From Ferrovibrio sp. (GTDB lineage: Bacteria > Pseudomonadota > Alphaproteobacteria > Ferrovibrionales > Ferrovibrionaceae), in NCBI RefSeq assembly GCF_019636075.1, contig NZ_JAHBYG010000011.1, positions 1-64,000 on the forward strand: a stretch of DNA of 64,000 nt, written 5' to 3'. Below, in pieces: positions 1-11,270 of the stretch. Numbering within the stretch: the stretch's first letter is position 1; every line of letters starts with the position of its first letter. The position numbers and the translations under genes were made by a program. The notes under the pieces are model-generated. The model saw nothing but the letters and a program-made list of their open reading frames with translations. It was not told the origin of the DNA and searched no databases.

Positions 1-3000
1 TTCAAGCTATCGGAGCCCGCAGCCAGATCGATGCTGGCGCCCGCCACCGTGCTGGTGAGCGTGACGCTATCCGCGCCGGTGCCTCCGGTGATGGTTTCGG
101 TATTGGCCACCGAAACGGTGTTGCCGCCCGCACCGAGGATCAGCTTGTCGTTGCCGCCGGCCAGATCGATGCTGCCGGTGCCGCTATAGGTGACCGTATC
201 CGCGCCCGAATTGCCGGTGACGGTTTCGACATTGTTGACGGTGAGCGTGTTGGTGCCGCTGCCCAGTGTGAGTTTGTCGGCGCCCGCGCCACCATTCACG
301 GTCTCGACATTGCTGACCGTGATGCTGCCGCCGGCCGCACCGAAATTCAGCACATCGTTGCCAGCCCCCAGATCCACCCGGCCAGTGCCGTTGAAGGTGA
401 CCGTATCGGCGCCCGTGCCGCCGGTAACGGTTTCGATATTGGTGGTGGTAAGCGAATTGGTGCCATTGGCCAGGGTCAGGCTGTCATTGCCGGCCAGCAG
501 ATCGTAATTGCCGCCAGAGACCACGGAGGCGAGCGTGACATGGTCGTCGCCCGTGCCGCCGGTGATGGCTTCGATATTGCCGGCCGTCAGCGTGTTGCCG
601 CCATTGGCCAGGGTGAGGCTATCGCTGCCGCCACCGAGATCGATGCTGCCATTGCTCAGCTTATTTTGCAGCGTGACCGCATCGTTGCCCGAACCGCCGG
701 TGATGGTTTCGGTATTGGCCACCGTTACCGAATTGGCCGCGCCGGTGAGGATCAGGGTGTCGGAGCCGCCTGCCAGATCGATGCTGCCGGTGCCGCTATA
801 GGTGACGGTATCGTTGCCCGAGCCGCCCAACACGGTTTCGACATTGGTAGCGGTGAGCGAATTGGTGCCATTGGCCAGTTGCAGTTTGTCGTTGCCATCA
901 CCCAGATCGTAGCTGGCACCCGAGACCGCACCGGCCAGCACCAGGATATCATCGCCGGCACTGCCCGGCATGGTGACTTCCTGGCCATTCAGCAGCAGGC
1001 CGTATTGCACAGCCAGCGTCACGCCGCCATTGGCGAAATTGGCATAGGTGATGCCGTCCACAACCGTATCGGCCAGGCGGCCGGTGAAACCGCTGGCATT
1101 GATCACATCGCCTGCATCGCCACGGATCACCAGCGTGTCGCTGTCGGAAATGCGCAGCACATCGGTGGGCGTGAGGGTAACCGTATCAAGGCCGCCATTG
1201 GCCAGGTCCAGCACCTCGAAGCCGGTGATGCGGCTGTCGTTCAGGTTCAGCGCGCTGGTGGCGCTGGCAACCTTCAAGGTATCGGTGCCGCTGCCGCCGG
1301 CGATCATGGTGTCGGCGCTGTCGTAGATGATTACGTCGTTGCCGCTGCCGCCATCCAGCTTGTCGGCGCCCTCCCCGCCATCCAGATAATCGCTGCCGGC
1401 GCCGCCATAAAGATTGTCGTTGCCCTTGCCGCCCAGCAACGTGTCGTCGCCCGAGCTGGCCCACAGCACGTCGTTGCCGTCGCCGCCATCGATGGTGACC
1501 GAGCCATGGCTGTAGGTGGTGCTGGTCAGATCCACCACATCGTTGCCGCCGCCGGCATTGATGAACTCGACATTCTTGATGCGCGCGCCGCTGACCGCGG
1601 CATCGCTGTATTTGTCGTCGAGGAACAGCGCGTCGTCGCTGTCGCTCAGCTGCACCGTGTCGATGCCGTCGCCGCCATCGATGATATCGTAGGTGCGCAC
1701 ATCGCCGGTGATCGAAACGGTTTCGTTGGTGCCGGCCGCATCCGGGCTGCCGACATTCTTGGCCGCCCAGCCGCTGGTCCAGATCGCATCCTGCGAGGCG
1801 ATGAACAGATCATTGCCGGCTCCGCCCGACAGGATATCGGACCCCGCGCCGCCGCTGATGGTATCGTTGCCATCGCCGCCGGTGAGCACATCGTTGCCAT
1901 CGCCGCCGATCAGGTACACGCCGGTGGAGCCGGTGACCGTGATGGTATCGTTGCCCGAGCCGCCGGTGACGGTTTCCACATTGGCAACGGTGATCGTGTT
2001 GGTGCCATTGGCCAGTTGCAGGCTATCGGCGCCCGCACCGAGATTGATCGTTGCACCAGTGACGGCGCCCGACAGCGTGACCGCATCGTTGCCAGTGCTG
2101 CCAACGATGTTTTCCACATTCGCCAGGGTGACATTGCTGCCGCCGCTGAGCGTGACCGTGTCGTTGCCCGCGCCAAGATCCAGCGTACCGGTGCCGGAGA
2201 AGCTGACGCTATCGGCGCCCGAACCGCCGGTGACGGTTTCGACATTGGCAACCGTGAGCGTGTTGCCGCCATCGGCGAGCTTCAGGCTGTCGTTGCCGGC
2301 GCCGAGATTGATCGTACCGCTGCCAACCGTGTTGCTGAGCGTGACCGCGTCATCGCCCGAACCGCCGGTGATGGTTTCGGTATTGGTCACCGTGACGCTG
2401 TTGCCGCTGCCGGTCAGAGTCAGCTTGTCGGAGCCGGCACCAAGGTCGATCGTGCCGACGCCGCTATAGGTGACGTTATCGTTGCCCGAACCGCCGGTAA
2501 CGGTTTCCGCATTGGCAATGGTGAGCGTGTTGGTGCCATCGGCGAGTTGCAGGCTGTCTTTGCCGGCACCCAGATCGATATTGCCGCCAGCAAGGGCGCC
2601 GCCCAGCGTGATGATGTCGTTACCCGAACCGCCGGTGATGGTTTCGATATTGGTGAGCGTGGCGCTGTTGCCGCCATTGGCCAGCTGCAGGCTGTCGGAA
2701 CCCGCCCCCAGATCGATCTTGCCATTGTTCAGGCTGGCCGTGAGCGTGACCGCATCCTTGCCGGAGCCGCCCTGGATATTCTCGATATTCGCAGCCGTAA
2801 CGCTGTTGGCGCTGCCGGTCAGGGTCAGTGTGTCGTTGCCGCCGGCCAGATCGATGCTGCCGGTGCCGCTAAAGCTGACGCTGTCATCGCCCGAACCGCC
2901 GGTGATGGTTTCGACATTGGCGATGGTGAGCGTATTGCCGCCATCGGCCAGCTTCAGGCTGTCGCTGCCCGCGCCGAGATCCACCTTGCCATTGGTGAGG

Positions 3001-6000
3001 CTGGTGGTGAGCGTGATGCTGTCCGCGCCGGTGCCGCCGGTGATGGTTTCGATATTGCCTGCGGTGACGATGTTGCCCACGCCATTCAGGATCAGCGTAT
3101 CGGAGCCGCCGCCGAGGTCCACCTTGCCGGTAAGCGCGGTGGAAACCGTAACCGTATCGTTGCCCGAGCCGCCCGTGATGGTTTCGGTGTTGGCAACCGT
3201 AAGGCTGTTGGTGCCATCGGCCAGGGTGAGGCTGTCGGAGCCGCCAGCCAGATCGATGCTGCCGCCGGCCACGGCCGCCGCCAGGGTGATAGCGTCGTTG
3301 CCCGAACCGCCGGTGACGGTTTCGACATTGGCCAAGGTGGCGCTGTTGCCGCCATCGGCCAGCTTCAGGCTGTCGCTGCCCGCGCCGAGATCGACCTTGC
3401 CATTGCTGAGGCCGGTGCCCAGGGTGACTGTATCGGCGCCCGAACCGCCTGTGATGGTTTCGATATTCGCAGCGGTGACGCTGTTGGCGGAACCGGTCAG
3501 GGTCAGGCTGTCGGCGCCGGCGCCGAGATCCAGCGTGCCGGTGCCGTTATAGGTGACGGTATCGTCGCCCGAACCACCCTGCACGGTTTCCACATTGGCG
3601 ACCGTGAGCGTGTTGGTGCCACCCGAAAGGATCAGCTTGTCGGAACCGGCGCCGAGATCGACGCGGCCTTCGGCATTGGCGCCGAGCGTGATCGTATCGT
3701 TGCCCGCGCCGCTGGTGACGGTTTCCGCGCCGCCCACCGTGGCCGTAACGCCAGTGCCGGTGAACTTGATGCTGTCGGCGCCATCGCCCAGATCGATGGT
3801 GCCACCGGCGCCATTGAAGGTGACGGTGTCGTCGCCATAGCCGCCAGTGAGGCTTTCGACATTCGTGACAGTGAGGCTGTTGGTATCGTCGGCCAGGGTG
3901 AGGCTGTCGGTGCCCGCGCCCAGATCGACGCTGCCGCCGGCCACGGCCGCAGCCAGGGTGATGTTGTCATTGCCCGAACCGCCGGTGATGGTTTCGACAT
4001 TGCCAATCACGGCGCTGTTGCCGCCATCGGCCAGCTTGATGCTGTCGGCGCCATCGCCCAGATCAATCTCGCCATTCACCAGGCTGGCCGTGAGCGTGAC
4101 CGCATCCTTGCCGGCGCCGCCTTCGATATTCTCGATATTGGCAACCGTCACGGCATTGGCCGAACCGGTGAGGATCAGGGTGTCGTTGCCGCCCGCCAGA
4201 TCCAGCGTGCCGGTGCCGCTATAGGTAATCGTGTCGTCGCCCGAACCGCCCTGTACGGTTTCGACATTCGCAACCGTCAGCGTGTTGTCGCCGCCCGAAA
4301 GGATCAGCTTGTCGGAACCCGCGCCGAGATCGACATTGCCAGTGGCATCGGGGCCAAGCACCAGGGTGTCGTTGCCGGTGCCGCCGGTGACATTCTCGAC
4401 ATTGCTGGCGGTGACGGTGACGCCGCCATTGCCAAGCTGTAGCGTATCCTCGCCATCGCCGAGATCGACACTGCCAGAGCCGTTGAACGTGACGGTATCG
4501 TCGCCCGAACCGCCCACCAGGGTTTCGACATTGGATACGGTGATGACATTGTCGCCATCGGCCAGCGTCAGCTTATCCTTGCCGCCGGCCAGATCGATGC
4601 TGCCACTCAACACCGGATCCTGCAGGGTGATGTCGTCGTTACCCGAACCGCCGATCAGGGTTTCCACATTGGCAACCGTGAGCGTGGAGCCATCGGAAGC
4701 CAGGATCAGCTTGTCGTTGCCATCGCCAAGATCGATGACGCCCGCGACAGACGGCGGCACCAGAGTGACCGTGTCGTCGCCCGCACCGCCGGTAATGGCT
4801 TCGACATTCGAGACGGTGACATTATTGCTGTCGCCGGTCAGGGTCAGGCTGTCTTTGCCGCCGCCGAGATCGATGCTGCCAGTGCCGCTATAGGTGATGT
4901 CGTCGTTCGAGGCGCCGCCCTGCACAGTCTCCACATTGGCGACCGTGAGGCTGTTCGGGCCCTCGTTGGAAAGGATCAGCTTGTCGGCGCCATCGCCGAG
5001 ATCGACGCTGCCGCCATCCACGGCGCCATCCAGCGTAACGGTATCCGCACCCGTGCCGCCCGTGATGGTTTCCACATCGGCGATGCTGACCGTGTTGCCG
5101 CCATCGGCCAGCGTGACGCTGTCTTCGCCCGCACCGCCCTGGATGGTTTCGGCGCCAGCAACCGTGACATTGGCGCCATCGTCGTCGAGAACCAGCTTAT
5201 CTTTGCCGGCGCCAAGATCGACATTGCCGTCGCCGTTGAAATAAACCGTGTCGTCGCCCGCACCGCCGGCCACGCTTTCCACATTGGTGATGGTGACGCT
5301 GTTGCCGCCATCGGCCAGCGTGACGCTATCCTCGCCATCGCCGAGATCGATACCACCGCCCTGGATGGGTTGGGTGAAGGTGACATTATCCGTGCCCGAC
5401 GAACCGTTCAGGGTTTCGACGCCGGACACGGTGACATTGTTCGGCCCCTCGCCGCCCAGCGTGAGGGTATCGTTGCCGCCGCCCAGATCGATCTTGCCGG
5501 ATCCGTTGAAGGTGACATCATCGTCGCCCGCACCGCCGGTCAGGGTTTCGACATTGCTGACCGTGATGGTGTTGCCGCCATCGGCCAAGGTCAGTTTGTC
5601 GTTGCCATCGCCGAGATCCACTTCGGCGCCATCCACCGGGCCGCCAAGCGTGACATCATCGCCGCCAGTGCCGCCGATGATGGTTTCGGTACCGGTGACC
5701 GTGACGCTGTTGCCGCCATCGGCCAGTACCAGCGTGTCGTCGCCACTGCCCAGATTGATCTGCGTGCCGGTGCTGGGCTCGCCCAACGTTACGGTGTCGT
5801 CGCCCGCGCCGCCATTGATGGTCTCGGTGCCGGTAACGGTGACATTGCCGCCACCCGGGCCGAGCGTGAGCGTATCCTTGCCGCCGCCCAGGTCGACATT
5901 GCCATCGCCATTGAAGGTGAGGGTGTCGTTACCCGAACCGCCAGTGACGGTTTCGATATTGGTGGTGGTGAGCGTGTTGCCGCCATCGGCCAGGATCAGG

Positions 6001-9000
6001 CCGTCATTACCATCGCCGAAATCGAAATCGCCGTTGGAAACCGTGGTGTCGAGCTGCAGGGTAACGTCGTTGATCACCGAGTCCGAGATGATCTTTTCGA
6101 CATTGACCGCGGTAATGCGGCTCTGATCGTTGGCGAGCTTGACCACATCATAGCCAGCGCCGCCATCCACATAGGATTTGCCGGTGAGCAGGATGTAATC
6201 GTCGCCCGAACCGCCGATGATGGTTTCGACATTGCTGACGGTGACGGTGTTGCCGCCATCGCCAAGCCGCAGCAGATCGGCGCCATCGCCGCCTTCGATC
6301 ACGCCGCCCTGCAAGCCGCCGGTAAGATTGATGGTGTCGTTGCCGCTGCCGCCGGTGATGGTTTCAACGCCGGAGAGCGTGACGTTATTACCGTTATTGG
6401 CGAGCGTAACGGTGTCTTTGCCGGCACCGCCCTGCACGATTTCGACATTGGCCAGCGTGACCGAGTTGGTGCCATCGCCCAGCTTGACCACGTCGATGCT
6501 TTCGCCGAGATCGAGATAGGCCTTGCCATTCAGGGTGATGGTGTCGGTGCCATTGCCGCCGATAATGGTTTCGGTATTGGCGACTTCCAGCGTATTCGGG
6601 CCGTTGGCCAGGATCAGCTTGTCGTTGCCGCCAGCCAGATCGACCTTACCGCCATTGATCTGTTCGGAGAAGGTGACGGTATCGTTGCCGGCACCGGCCG
6701 TGAGCGTTTCAACGCCAGCCACAGTGACGGTATTGCTGGCACCCACCAGAGTGAGGCTATCGGCGCCGGCACCCAGATTGACGCTGCCGGTGCCACTGAA
6801 GGTGATGGTGTCGTTACCGGTGCCGCCGACCAGGCTTTCCACATTGTAGACCGCCAGCGTGTTGTCGCCATTGGCCAGCTTCAGGGTATCGAAGCCGCCG
6901 AACAGGTCTACCTTGCCGCCGGTCACCGCGCTGGCAAGGGTGATGCTGTCCTGCCCGCTGCCGCCATCCACACTTTCAACATTGGCGAAAGTAAGCGTGT
7001 TATCGGCATTGGTGAGGCTGATCTTGTCGTTGCCGGCACCCAGATCGATCACGCTGCTGGACGGCCAGGTGCTGGTCAGCGTGAGATGGTCGTTGCCGGT
7101 GCCGCCGCTGATCTGCTCGATATTGGCAACCGTGGCGGCATTGTTGCCGCCATCGGCAAAGCGCAGCACGTCGGTGCCTTCGCCCAGGTCGATGCGACCG
7201 GTGCCGGCGAAGGTGACCGTATCATTGCCAGTGCCGCCGGTGGTGGTTTCCACATTGGCGACAGTGAGCGAGTTGGTGCCGTTGGCGAGTTTCAGCGTGT
7301 CGCTGCCGCCAGCAAGGTCCACCTTGCCATTGGTCATCAGCGAGGTGAGCGTGATGTTGTCGGCGCCCGCCGAACCCGCCACCGCCTCGATATTGTTCAG
7401 CGACAGCGTATGGGTGCCGCTGAGGCCCACGGTGTCGAAGCCCGCGCCCAGATCCAGGCTGGACAGCGACTGATTGGGGCCGAGATAGACCGTATCGTTG
7501 CCCGAAGAGCCGACAACGGTTTCGACATTATTGACGGTGATGACGCTGCCGCCGACAGCCAGCACCAGCTTGTCTTTCAAACCGCCGCCGAGATCGTAGG
7601 AGCCGGTAACCGCATCGCCGATGGTGATGGTGTCGTTGCCGCTGCCGCCGATCAGGGTTTCAACGCCGAATACGGTCTGGATATTGGTGCCGTTGGCCAG
7701 TTTGAGCGTGTCGTTACCGCCGCCGAGATCGACGGCCTGGTTCTTCACCACCGCCTTGTTGGTGATGAAATCGTCGCCCGAGCCGCCGACGATGGTTTCC
7801 ACGCCACTGACGGTAAGAGTGTAGTCGCCATCCTTCAGGGTCAGCTTGTCGGCACCGCTGCTCAGATCGACGCTGCCGGTCATGCCGCCGGTAAGAGTGA
7901 TCTGATCGGCGCCCGATCCGCTGGTGATGGTTTCGGCGCCGCTCACCTCGACGACATTCGCACCCTTGGCGAATTTGACGCTGTCGTTGCCGGCGCCGAG
8001 ATCGACGCGGCTGCCCGCATTCATCTGCGTGGAGATTGTCAGCGTGTCGTTGCCGCTGCCGCCGGTGATGGTTTCAACATTGCTGATGGCGATCTTGTTG
8101 GTGCCATTGGCCAGCTTCAGGCTGTCGTCGCCCGCCCCCAGATCGATGGTGGCCGAGGCCAGCGCCGAACCCATGGTGAGCGTGTCGGCGCCATCGCCGC
8201 CGATGATATTCTCGACATTGGTGACGGTGCCGGTATTGGCGCCGCCGCTGGCCAGGAACAGACGATCGCTGCCGGCACCAAGATCGATCGACACATTGGG
8301 CGTGAGCAACTGGCCCATGCGGATCACATCGGCGCCGGAATTGCCGGTGATCACTTCGATATTGGATACCGAGATATTGTTGGAGCCCTTGGCCAGATTG
8401 AGCTGGTCGGTGCCCTCCATCAAATCGACCTGGCCGGACATGGCCTTGCCGAGATTGACAATGTCGTTGCCGCTGCCGCCGATGATGGTTTCGGTGTTCT
8501 GCACCGTCAGCGTATTGCCGCCATCGGAAAGCTGCAGGGAGTCGCGGCCGCCAGCAAGATCGATCTTGGCATTGGTAAGCGAGGTGGAGGATGTGACAAC
8601 ATCCGCCGCACTGCCGCCCGTGACCGTTTCGATATTGGCAATGGTGACATTGCTGCCGGCCGAACCGAGCTTCAGCGTATCGGCACCCGCGCCCAGATCG
8701 ACATAGGACGGCACTTGCGCGCCAACCACCGAAACGGTGTCGCTGCCGCTGCCGCCGATGGTGGTCTCCACACCGCCGATGGTGACCTTGTTGGTGCCAT
8801 TGGCCAGGATCAGGGTATCGGCGCCATCACCAAGCTGCACATTGGCCTTGGCCGTGGCATTGCCCAGCGTGATCGTATCGGCCTGATTGCCACCGACAAT
8901 GTTTTCGACATTGGTGACCGCGCCGGTATTGACCGCATCGGCCAACTGCAGGCTGTCCTGGCCCGCGCCAAGGTCGATCTGATGCGACGTGGTGAGCGCA

Positions 9001-11270
9001 TCCTTGAGCTGGACCGTATCGGCGCCGGAACCGCCGGAGACGGTTTCCACATTGGTAAGGGTGAGCCTGTTGGCACCGCCGACGGTGACCACCTTGTCGG
9101 CGCCCGCACCGAGATCCATCTCTGCGGAGCCGGCCTTGGTGACCGTGACGGTATCGCTGCCGCTGCCGCCGGTGACGGTTTCAACACCGGCAACCGAGAT
9201 ATTGTTGGTGCCGTTGGCAAGCGCCACGCTGTCGTTGCCGCCCGACATGTCGATGACCATGCCACTGGCGGGCGCACCGATCTGCACGGACTCGCTGGCA
9301 TTGCTGCCGGTCAGGGTTTCGGTATTGACGACCGTAACCGTGCCGTTGGTGCCGTTCAGGGTCAGCTTGTCGTTGCCGCCGCCGAGATCCACCGTGCCGG
9401 ATGCGGCATCGCGGAAAGTGACGGTATCGGCGCCCGACGAACCCACCAGGGTTTCGACGCTGGCAACCGTGAGCGAGTTGTCGCTGCCGGTAAGGGTCAG
9501 CTTGTCGTCGCCGGTACCGAGATTGACGCTGCCCTTGACGATCGAGGTGCCAAGCGTGATGTCGTCGTTACCGGATTCGGCGCCAGTGGAGATATTCTCC
9601 GCATTCTTGACGGTGCCCACATTGTTGGCGCCCTCAAGGCGCAGCGTATCGATGCCGGCGCCGAGATCGACACTGGACGATGTGGTGAGCGAATCCGTGA
9701 AGGTGATGTTGTCGGTGCCGGAATTGCCGGTAACCGTTTCGATATTGGTAACGGTGAGCGTGTTGTTGGCCTTGCCCAGGCTCAAGCTGTCTGCGCCATC
9801 GCCCAGATCGTAGCTGGCGCCGCTGATCGGCTTGTCGGTGGTGATGATATCGGCGCCGCTGCCGCCCACCAGGGTATCCACATTGGCAATCGTTGCCTTG
9901 TTGCCGCCATCGGCCAGCTTCAGGCTGTCGTTGCCAGAGATCAGATCGATATTGCCGTTCTGCAATTGCGTGGTGAGCACCAGGGTGTCGGCGCTGGCGC
10001 CGCCGGTGATGCTTTCCACATTGGCGGCGGTAACGTTATTGGAATCGTTGGAAAGCTTCAGCGTATCGTTGCCGCCGCCGAGATCGACGTTGAGCGCTTC
10101 GGCGCGTTGCGTGACCGTGACGATATCGGCGCCATTGCTGCCGACCAGGGTTTCGACGCCCGAAATGCTAACCGTGGAAGCGCCGCCGAGCACCACGCTG
10201 TCTTGCCCGCCGCCGAGCGACAAGCTGAGCTTGCTGGTGCTGCCCGATACATAGATCGAATCATTGCCGGTGCCGCCGGAAACGGTTTCGACATTGGCAA
10301 TCGTGACGTTGTTGGTGCCCGAGGTCAGCGACAATGTGTCGGTACCGGCACCGAGATCCACAACAACATTCGGATTGTCGCCAACCAGCGTGACGGTTTC
10401 GCTGCTGGCGGAGCCCGTGATGGTCTCTACATTGGCGACGGTGAGATTGTTGGTGCCCTTGGACAGGGCGAGAGAATCCGCGCCGCCGCCGAGATCGACC
10501 TGCACGCCATTGGCGCCATTGGTGATGGTGACGGTATCGGCCCCATTGCCCGAAAGCAGGGTTTCCACGCTGCTGACCGAAACCACGTTGCCGCCATCGG
10601 CCAGCGTGACCTTGTCGGCCCCATCGCCCATGTTGAACACGCCGCCGGTAACCGCGGTTTCCACGGTGACCACATCGGCGCCGCTGGCACCGCTGACGCT
10701 TTCCACATTGGCGACGCTGACGGTATTGCCGCCGGCGCTGAGCGACAGCGTATCGGTGCCACCACCAAGATCGACGCGGGAGCCGGATTCGAAGGATTTC
10801 AAACTGGAAACGACATCGTTGCCACTGCCGCCGATAACGGTTTCCACGCTCATCACACTGACGGTGTTGCCGCCATCGGCCAGTTTCAGGCTATCGGCGC
10901 CATCGCCGAGCGAAACCGTGGCCTTCGACATCGGCGTGGCATAAGTGACGCTATCCGCGCCCGCGCCGCCAATAATGTTTTCGATACCGCTGGCCGTGAC
11001 CGTGTTACCCAGCGAAGACAGATTGAGCGTGTCGGTGCCACTGCCGAGATTAACGAAAGCCGAACCGGACGTGCCCAGGCTGATCGTGTCGTTGCCGCTG
11101 CCGGTGGTGATACTTTCGGTGTTGCTGACGATGACGCGGTTATTGCCGTCACCGAGGATCAACTGGTCATTGCCACCCAGCAGATCGATCGGAGCGTTCG
11201 CCGCGGCTTGCGCAATCGTGACGACATCATCGCCGGCGCCGCCTGTCAGCGCGTCGATGCTGTTTAGGGT
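1..11270 (-). repeat. Tandem ~135-bp degenerate coding repeats
   Basis: The phrase encoding N-V-E-T-V-T/I-x-G-G recurs roughly every 129-140 bp (for example near 430, 566, 706 and 835), and this spacing continues to the start of the gene. Copies differ in sequence but keep the D-L-G-x-G-x-D, G-x-N-x-x-x-V and G-G-x-G-x-D positions. The array is broken once, at about 960-1930, by RTX nonapeptides and a distinct DSDTLVIRGDAGD segment. Because of the repetition, assembly or read-mapping errors are possible here. Confidence 0.88.

Noticed and set aside
540-11267. Very long open frames on the plus strand (540-4442 and 5370-11267)
   Set aside because: They lie exactly antisense to the giant repeat gene and encode monotonous repeats (GDGFDIG, AVARAEID types) with no fold-like pattern. 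The repeated sense codons simply avoid stop codons in that antisense frame; the minus frame gives the coherent RTX-like protein.
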